A stretch of DNA of 64,000 nt from Oikopleura dioica (taxonomy: Eukaryota; Chordata; Appendicularia; Copelata; Oikopleuridae): assembly GCA_907165135.1 (NCBI GenBank), contig OU015567.1:13707001-13771000 (forward strand). Reading direction: 5' to 3'. Numbering within the stretch: the first letter of the stretch is position 1; every line of letters starts with the position of its first letter. The notes under the pieces were generated by a model. That model was not told the origin of the DNA, searched no databases, and was given only the letters and a program-made list of their open reading frames with translations. Position numbers and translations under genes: made by a program. Shown piece after piece: positions 1 to 10,985 of the stretch.

Positions 1-206
1 GACGTTCTTTAAAACTCGGTAGGCGTTTGTCAATCATTTTCAGGTGCTAATTGACTGATAGTCTTATCCAGAATCCAGGATAGCTTAAAATAGGCGATTC
101 TTTTTTAAGCAAAGAAAGGAAACATTTTTATTATCATAACACCAATTGATCATTCGATAATAAATGACGGTGATAAAAGCAATACCGTAACCAAAAGTAC
201 TTACGA

Positions 207-434
207 ATGAAGAGAAGGCAAAAATGTAGAATTCGGCTCTGGCTGCTTTGGCTATTCTTTGTTATTGTATCTGTTTGGGTCTGTTCTGTTTTAGTTTATT
301 TGCCGCGCGTTTTGGAGTTTATCCTGGTCAGCCAGGGGCCGCCAGAGGCACAGGAACAAAGAAAATACCTTAATAAGGATAATATAGGAAGGAATGAAAA
401 ATGTGATAAATTTCATAGATACCCACTTTTATAA
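207..434 (+). CDS. Possible small single-pass membrane protein (weak)
   Basis: An open frame of 75 codons starts with a basic N-terminus (KRRQKCRIR) followed by about 22 hydrophobic residues rich in Trp, Leu and Val, then a short polar tail. That is compatible with a signal anchor or the first exon of a membrane protein. There is no family match I recognise, no convincing downstream exon and no splice support. It may be a chance frame upstream of the divergent RING gene. Confidence 0.15.
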   Translation: MKRRQKCRIRLWLLWLFFVIVSVWVCSVLVYLPRVLEFILVSQGPPEAQEQRKYLNKDNIGRNEKCDKFHRYPLL

Positions 435-490
435 GAAAAATATTTCTTTTTTTATTCCACTTCTGTCAGCAAAAAATTGGGGAAGTAAAA

Positions 491-1592
491 TTATAAGTAC
501 AGTCTGAAAATAAGTGAGAGTTTTGAGCAAACTGGGCAAGTGGTCAATCGTTTGGCGGGAAACACAAGCGTCTTGGGGAGTTTCTTCAAGCATTGAAAGC
601 AAAATGCGTGCCCACAACCGAGGGTAGCGTTGATGTTATTCGTGAGGCAAATTTTACATGAGACAAGGAGCTCAAGATCATCTTTTTCCGCTTCAAGTTG
701 ATTTGTTCTTGAGTCCTAAGCGATATGATCGAGTGGTTTTCTTTTATGATTTTGAGTACCTGTGATTGAAATTCGTTCTTGATTGCATTCTTGATCAGTT
801 CATGAAGATTATTTTTTCTTGCTTGCTTGTTTTCGTTTTTCTTAAAAAGATTTAGATAGGAAAAGCCTCTCTCCCTCACCATTTGATTTGCTCGTATAAG
901 ATTCCGATTTCAGTCTCCATCATGCTAATGATTTGATCTTTCTCAAAGTTATCCCGCTTCAGTTTTCTTATTTCTCGATCTTTCTGTTCCGAATCATTTG
1001 TGACATGTCGAATCATAGAAGATTTTGATTGCTGCAGCTCAGCATCTGTTATTCTTGGTTTTGAATGACGTGGTAGCGGAACAGGCGGCTCTGGAGGTGC
1101 GGGTTTATGCGTCGGAACAAGTGGTGTATCATGCTTTGCTGGTTTTACTGGCTCATTTTCTTGAACATCATCCATTGTTTGTCCTTTGGCAGGAGAGACA
1201 AGCATCTTTGGGATTTTTTTCAAATATTCAACGGATGATTTATATTTTTACTTGCTAAAAGAAAATGCTTTCCCAAAAAGTTCATCATGTCTTGCTGGTT
1301 TCGTCGGCGGCCTTTCTGGCTCATCACTCTCCTCGGCGCAGTGACTTTCCTTGATGTGATTGTGGGGACTTGACTCGGAAGTTGGGTTTACGTTATAAAG
1401 ATTTTGAAAATTCTCGAGGCCTTCATTCACCGGATCATTTTCCTGAACATCTTCATCTTCCTCATCAGAAAGGTCATTCTTCTTGGGTTGATTCAGAGGT
1501 CTTGGTTTGAAAGTTGGATTTGGATTTGGAAGATTTTTGAGCCGCTCAAGTTTTTCTTTGAAATCCGCTACCTCTTCCTCTATCATTATCAA
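491..1592 (-). CDS. RING-finger protein, probable E3 ubiquitin ligase (multi-exon)
   Basis: The last exon (715-491) encodes a C-terminal C3HC4 RING: CKIC, then GCGH, CFQC and finally CPVC just before the stop. This fold recruits E2 enzymes for ubiquitin transfer. A 44-nt GT-AG intron (759-716) joins it in phase to a helical Lys/Glu/Asn-rich exon beginning near 844. Upstream open stretches at 1223-876 and 1592-1248 encode acidic, Pro-rich, coiled-coil-like sequence and are probably earlier exons, because both carry DVQENxPV and KPA(K/R)HD motifs. The joins between these upstream exons could not be put in frame, so the start is uncertain. A one-base error in this stretch, or unusual splice sites, would explain that. 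The RING identity is firm; the gene extent is approximate. Confidence 0.65.
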
Positions 1593-1619
1593 GTTCTCTT
1601 TGACTGATGGTGAATTACA

Positions 1620-2006
1620 GCGAATTCTTATTCGATACTCTCTCTATTTACAGAGACTATTGACGTACTGTTTATTTTACCTTACTAGGCATCTAAAATT
1701 TTGAAAATCGTTCGTTTCGATTGTCATTACTCAAAAGCAAGTGAAATTATTAATACATTTGCCATTCTGAAATTCGGTCGTGTTAGAATAATATTGAATT
1801 TCTGTCCATAATGCTTGACTTATCAAAAATTGAGGACAACACAAATTTGAGAACCTTTGTTTTCATCTAAAAATCGAGTGAAAAATCTGAATTGCGAGCT
1901 GTTTTCAAATACTGCACCTGGCCGTGGCCCTCCAGCAGCGAAGATTTCGCTTCGATTAGGCCACTCTTACCGGCAAAAATTTTCACTTTGGCGCATTTTA
2001 TTTGAG
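1620..2006. other. Intergenic, nothing recognised
   Basis: AT-rich sequence between the divergently transcribed RING gene and the small glycoprotein gene. It presumably holds both promoters. I see no clear TATA box or RNA gene in it. Confidence 0.4.
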
Positions 2007-2571
2007 ATGTCCGTCGGAACCACAGCCAGTGATATGATGAACGCTACAGTGCCAACCGTTTTTGTGAGTAGTGACTTTTCATACAGGCATAAAATACTTG
2101 AATAGGAGATCACAAGTGCCTTCAACCAGACAGGGAATGATACAGCTGCTGGAAAGACGATGCTGGACTTGGACTGGTTGAACAATGACTTAGAGAACCT
2201 TACCACCTCGTTCAACAGCACTGGTAACGAGACGATTGATGGCAGGACCATGTTTTACTTCCCTGGAATGACACACAACGTAAGAGCGAAGCAGAACTCA
2301 TTCGAGGCTCAATATGAGTATATTTTAGATTCCGCCGATGGACGAGGAGCACGCCACTAGCTTCATGATCATTTTGATCCTCATCGTCTTCATGGTGCTC
2401 TGCGCAGCAATCTACAAGTTCTGGGTGCTCCCTAACCGGCGAACGCGCGCAACCGACACCGACACTGAGTCCAAATTCCGACTCATGGAAAGTAAGTCCA
2501 CTGGTTTCCACAACATTCACATTTTCTTTCTTCCAGACGAACTTGACCACCAACACGAAGAACGATTCTGA
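2007..2571 (+). CDS. Small single-pass membrane glycoprotein, four exons
   Basis: Exons 2007-2063, 2106-2279, 2329-2491 and 2537-2571 join in frame across GT-AG introns of 42, 49 and 45 nt to give about 143 residues. The N-terminal half carries six N-glycosylation sequons (NAT, NQT, NDT, NLT, NST, NET). Next come one very hydrophobic span (FMIILILIVFMVLCAAIY) and a short charged tail. No cleavable signal peptide is visible, so the topology is probably N-out with the span acting as signal anchor. The layout (short, N-glycosylated, one span) recalls KCNE-type channel subunits, but the span lies far from the N-terminus and no KCNE motif is evident, so I assign no family. In-frame joining of four exons makes the gene itself convincing. 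Confidence 0.75.
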
Positions 2572-2876
2572 GCCGCTGTGACTTCTCAATTTTTACCGTT
2601 AACAATTTTTTACTGTAACAGCTCAAATCTTTATCAAATAAAATCCGAACAAGTTCAACATTATCTCGACTGTTGTTCCGAAAAAAATCGCGCTCCGCCT
2701 TCAAGCAAAAATGTAATTTTCCAGCGCGGAAGTCCTCCGCCCTCATTTTTCCCTCCTTTCCCACGCCCGGAGGTCATCAGGTCAGCAGTCTATTTTCATG
2801 AGGTAGTGAGAAAACAGCGAACAAGAAAAACGGGGAGAGAAATTGAAAAAATCGACAGTATCTCACGATAAATAAA

Positions 2877-4690
2877 ATGCCGAGCAGCGGAAATGCAGGG
2901 GAGAAGGCAAGAGAAGGAAGTTACAGTATTTATATGGGCTTCGTTTATGTTTCAAATCTTATGGTTGGAACAGGAAAGGGTTTTTCTATCTTCAAATGTA
3001 CTTTTGGCAATATTTTTTCTTTGAAAATTGAATTCAAAAAAACCCGAAAACAGGAGCTCTAACGATGCCGTTAGCAGTCGCTACAGCTGGGTTGGCAATT
3101 TCTGTCCCTCTGCTATGTCTTTTATGCATATTCTCGTTCATCACATGCACTTGTATTGTCGAAGCGATGTCTGGTGCAAACGCTGTTCGGAAGATTCAAG
3201 CCAAGCGGCGACGTCAACCGGCTGATGTTTCTGGAAGCTCGAGTTCGGTCAACTCTCAATTGCTAGACAACGAAAATGGAGAAGAAAGCCCAAATGCGTA
3301 TGATGACGACCAAGATCCTCTTTTGCCTAGACAGGCGAGCAGGAACAAAGAACTTTTTCAAATTTCCGAGGTATTTTTTGAATTAGAAAAATGAAAAATG
3401 AGTTATTTTTTATAGCGAGTCGAGCTGGGAATGATGGCGAAGATGTTCTTCAATCGTTACGGGATCATTCTCTTCTATGCGTGTATGGTGATCTATCTTT
3501 ACGGGGATTTGGCGATTTACGCCGTAGCTGTGCCAAAGAATGTCGTCTCGATTCTCTGCAACAATCTCACTTGCCGCCCGAACATGACGCTCCCGGACAA
3601 CAATCTCAATCTTCCCTGCACGTAAGACTCGTGTCTATGTGACCAAACTCATCAACGTTTTTAGCCCTGGCTTTCATTCGAAATTTCTTGAGCGCTCGTC
3701 GCGTAGAACTGTTTATCACATGGTCCTAGGCGTTTTCATTGGCATCCTTGGACCGTTCGCTTTCTTCGACGTTTCGAAAACGAAACTTCTTCAACTGGTC
3801 ACTTCCCTCGTCCGCTGGATCTCGTTTCTTTCGATGATCATTTTAGGTAAAGAAAGACTCCAAAGCATATTCTTATTTCTTTAGCAATCATGCGCATCGC
3901 TAATGGAAATTCTGTGACTCCAGTCGTCGCGGACATTTCTGCTGTACCAAATTTATTCGGCGTGGCAGTCTACTCATTCATGTGCCAGCACTCGCTTCCT
4001 GCTCTTTTGACGCCGATTTCGAGAAAGTCCAAACTGACGAAAATGCTCACGGGGGATTTCTTACTTGTTCTTACTTTTTATATGCTTCTTTGCATCACCG
4101 CTGCATTCTGCTTCGACCACAAAACTATCCAGGTAACTTTTCATAGAAAATTCATCTCTTCTATTTGACTCCCTATTTTAGGACTTGTATACTTTGAACT
4201 TCCTTCTCGATTGCCAAGTATGCAGCAGCGATTTTCTCCGCTACTTCCTCGCGCTGTTTCCAGTCCTCACTCTGTCTACATCATTCCCAATCATTACAGT
4301 CACGCTGAGGAATAACCTTCGCTCACTCTTTGCCATGGACGATGATCAGCGACTCGTGTGGAAGATCTTCTTTCCCATTTTAGCGATGGGCCCGCCTATC
4401 ATTCTTGCTTTTTTTACCGACAATCTTGAATCACTCGTTGGTATAACTGGAAGGTAATACAGTCGAGGGATTCGGAATAACAACGAAAATTCAGTTACGC
4501 CGGCGCTGGAATCCAGTACGTGATACCCGTCGCCCTGGTTTATTATGCTCGAAAAAGCGTGGCTGCTTTGGATCCACAGGCTAAAAACCCTCATCGACTG
4601 AGGATCAATTCTAACTGGACTATCATTGTTGTTCTTATCTGGACCGTATTGGCGATAAGCTTTGTAACATACAACCACATCGTTGATTAA
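2877..4690 (+). CDS. TMEM104: TMEM104-like multi-pass transporter-family protein
   Basis: Seven exons (2877-2973, 3054-3370, 3416-3621, 3665-3846, 3885-4132, 4182-4453, 4495-4690) give a polytopic membrane protein of the amino-acid/auxin permease superfamily. Strings matching my memory of vertebrate TMEM104 run throughout: NLMVGTGALTMP near the N-terminus, YLYGDLAIYAVAVP, GPFAFFDVSKTK, FGVAVYSFMCQHSLP, DLESLVGITGSYAG and IQYVIP near the end. A Ser- and acid-rich loop follows the second span. Introns 2-6 are GT-AG and 38-49 nt long. Intron 1 (2974-3053, 80 nt) starts with GA and ends with AG. It is needed to restore the conserved GALTMP segment and is flanked by a 7-nt direct repeat. The transported substrate is unknown; family identity is strong. 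Confidence 0.93.
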
Positions 4691-5005
4691 CTACTCTCCG
4701 TTCTTTCTGTTTACGGTCAACCTATCAATTCATCGCAATATGCTCCGTTGATGCTAATTTTTCAAACAACCAAGAAACAACTATCGACAAGAAGGCCATA
4801 GATTTATAAAATGCAATTTAAAAGTTCTGTTTCATGCCAATTCTTCAACCTATCTCTACCTTGTTTTCTGTGCAGCTCAAACTCATTCATGCTCTGCAAT
4901 TCAAACTCGCCCCGTAAAACTCGCGGGGAAAATAAAGAAGCGACTAAAAGTAGGTGCTATTGTTACTCGGATTTCACAGACTGGAATCGTGTGGAATGTG
5001 AGACA
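4691..5005. other. Intergenic between TMEM104-like and aftiphilin-like genes
   Basis: Short same-strand gap of 315 bases with no gene of its own seen. It should hold the 3' end of the TMEM104-like transcript and the 5' region of the next gene. Confidence 0.4.
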
Positions 5006-6201
5006 ATGAGAAAAACGGACAATTCCGAATCAGAAGAAGAAATTCAAAAGTAAAGCCGCCACAATTGACCTTTTTCAAAGCTTTATTCTAGCGTTGATAA
5101 AGCGGTAGAACAGTTTCAAACGCTCGAGAGAATAGTATCACCTGAAAATGAACCTTCAAAAGCAGAGCTGGAAGAACTTAACCTTGAAAAAATGAAGATA
5201 GAAGAAAGAGAACACGAACCTGAAATTAATGAAGATGATCCAGAAGAGATAACTGAAGCTAATCCCGAAGCAACAGATGACACTAATACTTGTACAGAAA
5301 ATGGCGTAGACACGAAAGCGTCAATCTATGGAGATATTGAAACCGTGGAGAAAGAACCAAATAATGATGATGATTTTGGCGATTTTGACGATGCTTTCAA
5401 TACTGCAGGGACGGTTTTAATTTCATTTTTTTTTCTTGAAAATACATTCTTTAGTCTCTTGAGACAAAAATAAAACCAGAAGAGGTGAAGATAAAAGCAA
5501 AGGAGTAGTTTTAGAAGACGATTTCGGCGGGTTCGGCGAAGCTACAGCAAATCCAAGTGTTGAATTCAACGCGAGCTTCGGTGAACATGCAAACGCAAAT
5601 CAACCACAAGAAGATGGTGACGACGATGATTTTGGGGATTTCGGAGAGACAAACGAAGCAGGAGATGATGATTTCGGCGACTTCGGAGGCGATGATGACT
5701 TTGGAGACTTTTCGCAAACGGTTGCGCCGCCGCCGCAAGTGCCAGAAGTAGTGAATGATTTGGAGCCTGTATCTCTTGGACCAGTATGGGAGGAACTAAA
5801 AGGTAACTTGCTTCGCCTTTCCCAGCTAATGATTGTTCAATAGCTGCAACGTCGTATGAGCAAGAAGAGCCAGAAAAGACTCAATACGCCTGGGAAGAGA
5901 GACAGGAGTCAATAGACAAGCTAAACGATTTTCTCAACGCTAGTGCGCTAGATCTCACCTGGAACTCCTCCGCCACGAAAAAGATGTTCGAGTACATAAT
6001 GCCAAAATTTCTTCAACTAACCCGAGGTTCCTATTCCCCCACACTTATCCGCCTTATTATCATTTAGATGTGGAGAAGGAGAGAGAGGCCGAGCTAGAAA
6101 AGATCAGAAAAGATAAGGAAGAACAGTCTGCTACGAAAAACGCCATGAGTAACGGAGCAAAGGAGATGTCAAAAAGTCTATTCAATAATTTTATCGTTTG
6201 A
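5006..6201 (+). CDS. Aftiphilin-like clathrin-binding adaptor protein
   Basis: Exons 5006-5049, 5092 to about 5410, about 5482-5802, 5844-6026 and 6068-6201. The protein is very acidic with repeated DDFGDF/DDFGGF motifs, as in adaptor-binding regions of trafficking proteins. Near the end, LGPVWEELKAAT...YAW followed by a Leu-containing helix resembles the C-terminal clathrin-binding domain of vertebrate aftiphilin (PxWxxL...T...QW pattern), which acts in AP-1/clathrin traffic at the trans-Golgi and endosomes. A Lys/Glu-rich helix closes the protein. The second intron is not settled: the GT at 5414 gives an early stop, whereas a GA-AG intron from 5410 restores the acidic frame. The start was chosen as the last ATG in frame before the 42-nt intron 1. 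Confidence 0.62.
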
Positions 6202-6492
6202 GATTTCTCGGCTTTTTGACTTCGACATAGAACTTATTGGCGCAACTTCCAGATCTATCCTATCTGAATCCTTAGATTATATATTTTTTCATTCAAAATT
6301 CATATTCAACAATTCGCTCAACAATTATTTTGCGGTGTTGGGTATAAGATACGTATCAACACCGCAAATATACCGTGTTTATTCATTTTTTTCAGAACAG
6401 TGTAAGGAAAAACTTCTGCGCAAAAAACTAATTTATATATTAGACAATTTTCATCGAATGGAAAAGAGTAAATAGCCTGTTTTATAGTCGCA

Positions 6493-7848
6493 TCAAGCTC
6501 CACAAAGCGGTCCTTCGACCAAAATCATCGGTGAATAGTAGAGCCAAAAGTCCCTGCCATCAGGATCTTTTCCCAAGCTAACAGAGTAGAAGTAGCTCTC
6601 ACTCATATTTATCCTGTCGATCGCACTAAAATTTGTTTCACAATAATATCATTGTCAGAACTCACTCTGTGCCCGCGTAAGCATATCCGTTGACGATTTT
6701 GCCTGAGTTGACATCATCGTAGCTCTGTTGCGCATCGGACATTCTTCCAAGAACTGTCCAGACCGAGCCGTTGAATCGATGAACTGTTTGGCCATTGTAA
6801 CCCTTTGAAATTGTCTTTTTGCGTTAAAATGATATTCCTTGGAAGTTTTCTAAATAGACTCTTTTAACACAAACATAAAGACCATGTGATTCGGCCATCA
6901 CTAAGTGGCCCTTTAGTTCTGGTGTGGGATGATCGGTTCCCAGTTGCCATGAGGTGCCATCGTAAGATTCCACTTTATTCGTGCATTCGAATTCACCAGG
7001 GTCGCATCCTCCGACAACCCACATTTTATCGTTATAAACTGCCATGCTCGCCCAATCATGAGGATAGGCTGTTTTCGCATCGATGACACTTTGATTTTCA
7101 CCATCAAAAGTCTGGCAGCTGAACTCATCTTTAAAAGGTTTCAAACTTGCACTAGAGTTCTGAAACATAGTTCGAAAATGAAACCCAAAACAACACCCTC
7201 TTCGTCGAAGCACAAATGAGCCAAGTCATTATAAACCGCGCAAGAGCCCCACATTCCGTCAATATGTCCAATCTCCAGCAAACTCGACTGAAGATTGAGT
7301 TCGCAACTGTCAGCGTCAAATTTGACCATTTGCCGCTCGATGTAATATCCTCCGAGAATCCAGTGTTCTCCTTTGATAAAAAGCATAGCAGGCGTCATCA
7401 ATGTCAAAGAAGTCTGTTTTGTAGTCGATGTTTGCATAACGGAAGCTTTGTTTTTCTAAATCGAGCAAGAAGCCAACATTTTCATAAGCACGGTAAGCGT
7501 TCAAAATCAGGAGATAGTCGGAGGCTGTGCAAATTGGATTGCCACATCCAGCGCAGCCTTGAGGACATTCGGTGTCACATGGACATGAGCTCTGACACTC
7601 GAGGAACGCAGCATCGCATCTTGTTCCGCAAGTGTAGTCGTCTGGAGTGCAGAAGTTCTTGCATTCATCTTTGTCTGTTGCACATTGAGAAATGCAAATT
7701 TCAAATTTGTCCAAGTCCCTTGAATAAAACTTATTATAGCCGAGTTTTTACAAAGCAAGTTAATAATAAATTATACTCTCTTGACATACGGACAAGCTGG
7801 CGGAGGAGTAACAGGGATTACATCGGGTGAAATACTCAGAACGCTCAT
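6493..7848 (-). CDS. Cysteine-rich kelch-repeat protein
   Basis: Exons, 5' to 3' on the minus strand: 7848-7781, 7718-7195, 7159-6875, 6802-6666 and 6625-6493. After a short N-terminus comes a region with about 18 cysteines (CISQCATDKDECKNFC, CPCDTECPQGC), then kelch-type blades: HWILGGYY, MWGSCAVYND, MAVYNDKMWVVGG, GYNGQTVHRFNGSVWT. The protein is therefore probably extracellular with a beta-propeller, although no clear signal peptide is seen. The reading frame breaks at about 7384-7388. Removing one T from a 5-T run restores DDACYAFIKGEHWILGG, so I read it as a sequence error. The first intron (7780-7719, 62 nt) begins with GA and ends with AG. The family is clear; the biological role is unknown. 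Confidence 0.72.
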
Positions 7849-8505
7849 TATTTTTTTAATAATAGCCAGCTGAACTTTTAAATACCAACACATCTACCAC
7901 CTTCCATTTGGTTGATTCCCACCAGAAGAGTGCAGCCATCAGAGTGTTCTAGTCTAGCCTTCAAGGTAATCTTAGTGCAAATAAACTAAAATTTTGACGA
8001 GTTCACGGCGGATAATAAAAATTCTAGAGCGGAAAATATAGCTATAAAAACGACCAAGAAGTCTCTAGATAAAAGCTTTAGTTTCTCAGCACTGGCTATA
8101 TAAACAAGACTCATTCATTAAAGCACATTATTGACAGAAAATGTCTTGAAGCTGGACCCCAATTATAAAGACAAGGGCGAATCTCCCCCTTTCTCAGAAC
8201 TTCGTTGACCGACAGATGGAAAATCGTCAACTCACCGCAAAACGGATACACGGAGAAACAAAGCCCTTTTTAGGGCTTTAAATATTCCGAAATGACTCCT
8301 TACCAGCTTATGTATTAAAAAGTAGGGCATCAGCTGACGTATACTATTTTAGGCATTGATCAAATCAACCAAGTGTCACCGTTAGGCTACAACTCGGGCG
8401 CTTTCTAAATGATTATCAATTATCTAAGTGCGTATTCTCAATCAATCCCATCGGCTGAGAATGAAAAGATGAGGCCCGCATAGGGAAGCGTAGAGAATTG
8501 AAGCA
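7849..8505. other. Divergent intergenic region
   Basis: About 650 bases between the kelch gene (-) and the K+ channel gene (+). Likely 5' flanks of both genes. No RNA gene or repeat was recognised. Confidence 0.4.
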
Positions 8506-10316
8506 ATGGAAGAAGCAACTTGCCGCTCTTCAACGACTTCCAACAAAAGAGACAGTCCATTTTCGTCGGTTTATTCGTCCTCCGCTTCTTCGACGCCAGC
8601 CTCGATTCGTTCTAGAGATATTTTCATTTCTCCTTCTGCCAGGAGAAAACATCCGTCAGAGAACATCATCCTCAACTGCTGCGGACAAAGATATGAAGTC
8701 GACGTTGAATCACTGAATCGTTTTCCTGAATGCATTCTCGGAACCTGGAGAAAAAGGCGGCGATTCTATTCGATTGAACATGGAGATTATTTTATCGACA
8801 GACATCGGCCCACATTTGAAGTCGTTCTCGACTACTTCGTTTATGGAGTCCTTAGAAGACCACAAGACATTCCCTTGGACATTTTCGTCAACGAGCTATG
8901 TTATTACAACTTGGATAAGAAGGGACTCGAAGGGTTTCTAAATGATGAAGGTCTTCTGATGGTCGAGCAGGAGAAAACTGTCAAAGAAAAAACCAAGTTC
9001 AAATCGAAATTAGAAAAAGTGCAGTTCAAAATTTGGCAATGCTTAGAAGATCCGCAGAGTTCTAAAATTGCGCTCTGTTATTCGGTCATTTCTATGGTCA
9101 TAACGATTTCGTCTATCATTATGCTTTGCATCGACAGTTTGCCAGCGCTAGAAACGCTTTCGCAGAAGTTGGACAAGTGTCATAACACGACCGATTCTGA
9201 GATAAGAACAAAGGCAAATCATAAAGGAGACTGCCCAAAGTTTTCAGTCGACCATATTCTGTTTATTATGGGTGAGTCAAAAGGGCTCTGATTAGATTCT
9301 TAATTTTTATAATTAGAGACGATTTTCAACTCTTGGTTCGCGCTGGAGTATATTGCCAGATTTATGTCCTGCGATCAGAAAAGGTCTTTTGTGAAAGATT
9401 GGCTCAATATAATTGATGTGATCGCCATTCTCCCTTATTTCATTATGCTAATTGCGGGCAACGGCACTTCTTCAAGTTTTAGCTCCACGCTGAAGATCTT
9501 CCGACTTACAAGAATTGTCAGGATTTTTAAACTGTCGAATTACTCAAGATCGCTTAGAATTTTAGGGATGGTTCAATGATGAATCTAATTTATTCTCCAT
9601 GCAAAAATCTGAACCATTTTAAGCGACTACTGTCTATCATTCTGCGCCAATGCTCCTCCAACTTGCGATAATCCAGCTCTCGATTGCGCTATGCTTTGCC
9701 GTCTGCATCTTTATCGTCGAGCAAGGATACGAGGGCAACCAATTTCACGATATGATTGATTCTACCTGGTATGCTCTGATTACAATGTACACTGTTGGTT
9801 ACGGCGACTATGTTCCTGTGTCGCCCCTTGGGAGATTTTTCGGAACTTGCTGTGCGATTCTTGGATTGCTTGATATGGGCAAGGGCTATTTCAATCCACG
9901 GAATGAATATTTGATAGTGATTTTTAAGTCCACAAAAGCATTTTCTCTCCCGATCATCGTCTTCGAGTTCAACTATCTTTACAACCTCGACAAGGATGAG
10001 TGCAAGCTCAGACCAGAAGAGCTCACCAACGAACCTACAAAAGAAAAATCGAAAAGAATCGACCACTTCCATAAAAGTCTCACGCAGTCTTTACGACGTA
10101 ATAAAGCTTCACTGAACATGATGTCGACGGACGTCAGGGATGATTGCAGCAAGTCCAGCAACATGGCTGATCTGTGGAATTATGCAAAGAGAAAGAATCA
10201 ATTTCGACGATCTGTTAGTTTCATCTCTTTGCTTAACAATTTTATATCAATTCTAGCGAACAACAACTCCTGCAGCAACTCCTCAGCAATTCAGAAGAAG
10301 TCAACCGAGTCGATAA
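8506..10316 (+). CDS. Voltage-gated potassium channel, Shaker (Kv1)-like
   Basis: Exons 8506-9271, 9317-9577, 9624 to about 9872, about 9939-10213 and 10257-10316. The N-terminal T1 tetramerisation domain (ENIILNCCGQRYE...NRFPECILG...DYFIDRHRPTF) lacks the HxxxC/CC zinc site of non-Shaker types, pointing to Kv1-like. It is followed by S1, S2 with WFALEYIARF, S3 (NIIDVIAILPYF), S4 with repeated Arg (FRLTRIVRIFKLS), S5, the pore with TVGYGD, and S6 ending SLPIIVFEFNYLY. It should form K+-selective tetramers in excitable cells. Two introns are non-canonical. One, after S4 (9578-9623), is GA-AG. The other, in S6, is either 9873-9938 (AT-AG) or 9872-9937 (GA-AA). The C-terminal tail is Ser/Arg/Lys-rich, ends RSQPSR and has no PDZ-type ETDV ending. 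Confidence 0.9.
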
Positions 10317-10342
10317 TTTATAAGCATCCTCCCAAAACTGTA

Positions 10343-10348
10343 AATAAA
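10343..10348 (+). terminator. Polyadenylation signal of the K+ channel gene
   Basis: A perfect AATAAA lies 27 bases after the channel stop codon, as expected in this compact genome. Confidence 0.6.
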
Positions 10349-10567
10349 GAAAAAATGCCCTCCAAAAGTACTTGCAAGTATCTGTGTGAAATTCTAAAGC
10401 ACAATCAAACGTTCATATCAGTTATTATCCGAGAATTATAGCACTTGCACCTTGTGCGGATTCTCTTATCAGATGAACTTTTTTTATCGAGAATTAATCG
10501 CAGGTGGTAAGTATAATTAGCAAAAAGCTGCTCGCTGCGTTAGCTCCACCTGAGCACCTGGTGCTCG

Positions 10568-10580
10568 CCTTTATAAGCAA
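10568..10580 (+). promoter_or_regulatory. TATA-like box of the small single-exon gene
   Basis: CTTTATAAGC lies about 90 bases before the ATG at 10662, which would put transcription start near 10600 and give a 5' UTR of roughly 60 bases. The position is plausible but untested. Confidence 0.45.
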
Positions 10581-10661
10581 AGAGATTTTGAACTTAGCAT
10601 CAAACTCACATTCACAGTGTAAAAAACAAAGCTTCTATCAAACTCTCTACAGAGCCTCAGT

Positions 10662-10985
10662 ATGACCATCACTGCCTCACCAGTCCGACTTCGACTCAAC
10701 TCCGGCCCTCGCCTTCAAATCGACGACGACTACTCCGAAAAAGTCCGCCGCTTTTCTTTAGTACTCGATGAGGAAGTTCCGAAAAACTCGCCCATCAAAA
10801 AGATCAAGAATAAGCTGAAGAAAATGCTGAAGCTTCAGAAAAACTCGACCAACACACCAAAATCGCTATTCCTCGAAGAAAAAGACGACTCTGATTCGGA
10901 AAAGATCAACTTCAACATTTCCGTCATCCACAATAGCTCTGGTAACTCCCTTGTCTTCTGGGAAGAATCTTACAACCCACTTTAA
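10662..10985 (+). CDS. Small single-exon protein, basic/acidic, unknown function
   Basis: A 107-residue intronless frame bounded by a TATA-like element upstream and AATAAA at 11045. The protein has an N-terminal Ser/Arg part (VRRFSLVLDEEVP, a possible kinase site), a strongly basic helix (IKKIKNKLKKMLKLQK), an acidic Ser stretch (DDSDSEK) and a hydrophobic C-terminus. There is no signal peptide or membrane span. I do not recognise the family. The gene-like flanks support it being real. Confidence 0.6.
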   Translation: MTITASPVRLRLNSGPRLQIDDDYSEKVRRFSLVLDEEVPKNSPIKKIKNKLKKMLKLQKNSTNTPKSLFLEEKDDSDSEKINFNISVIHNSSGNSLVFWEESYNPL

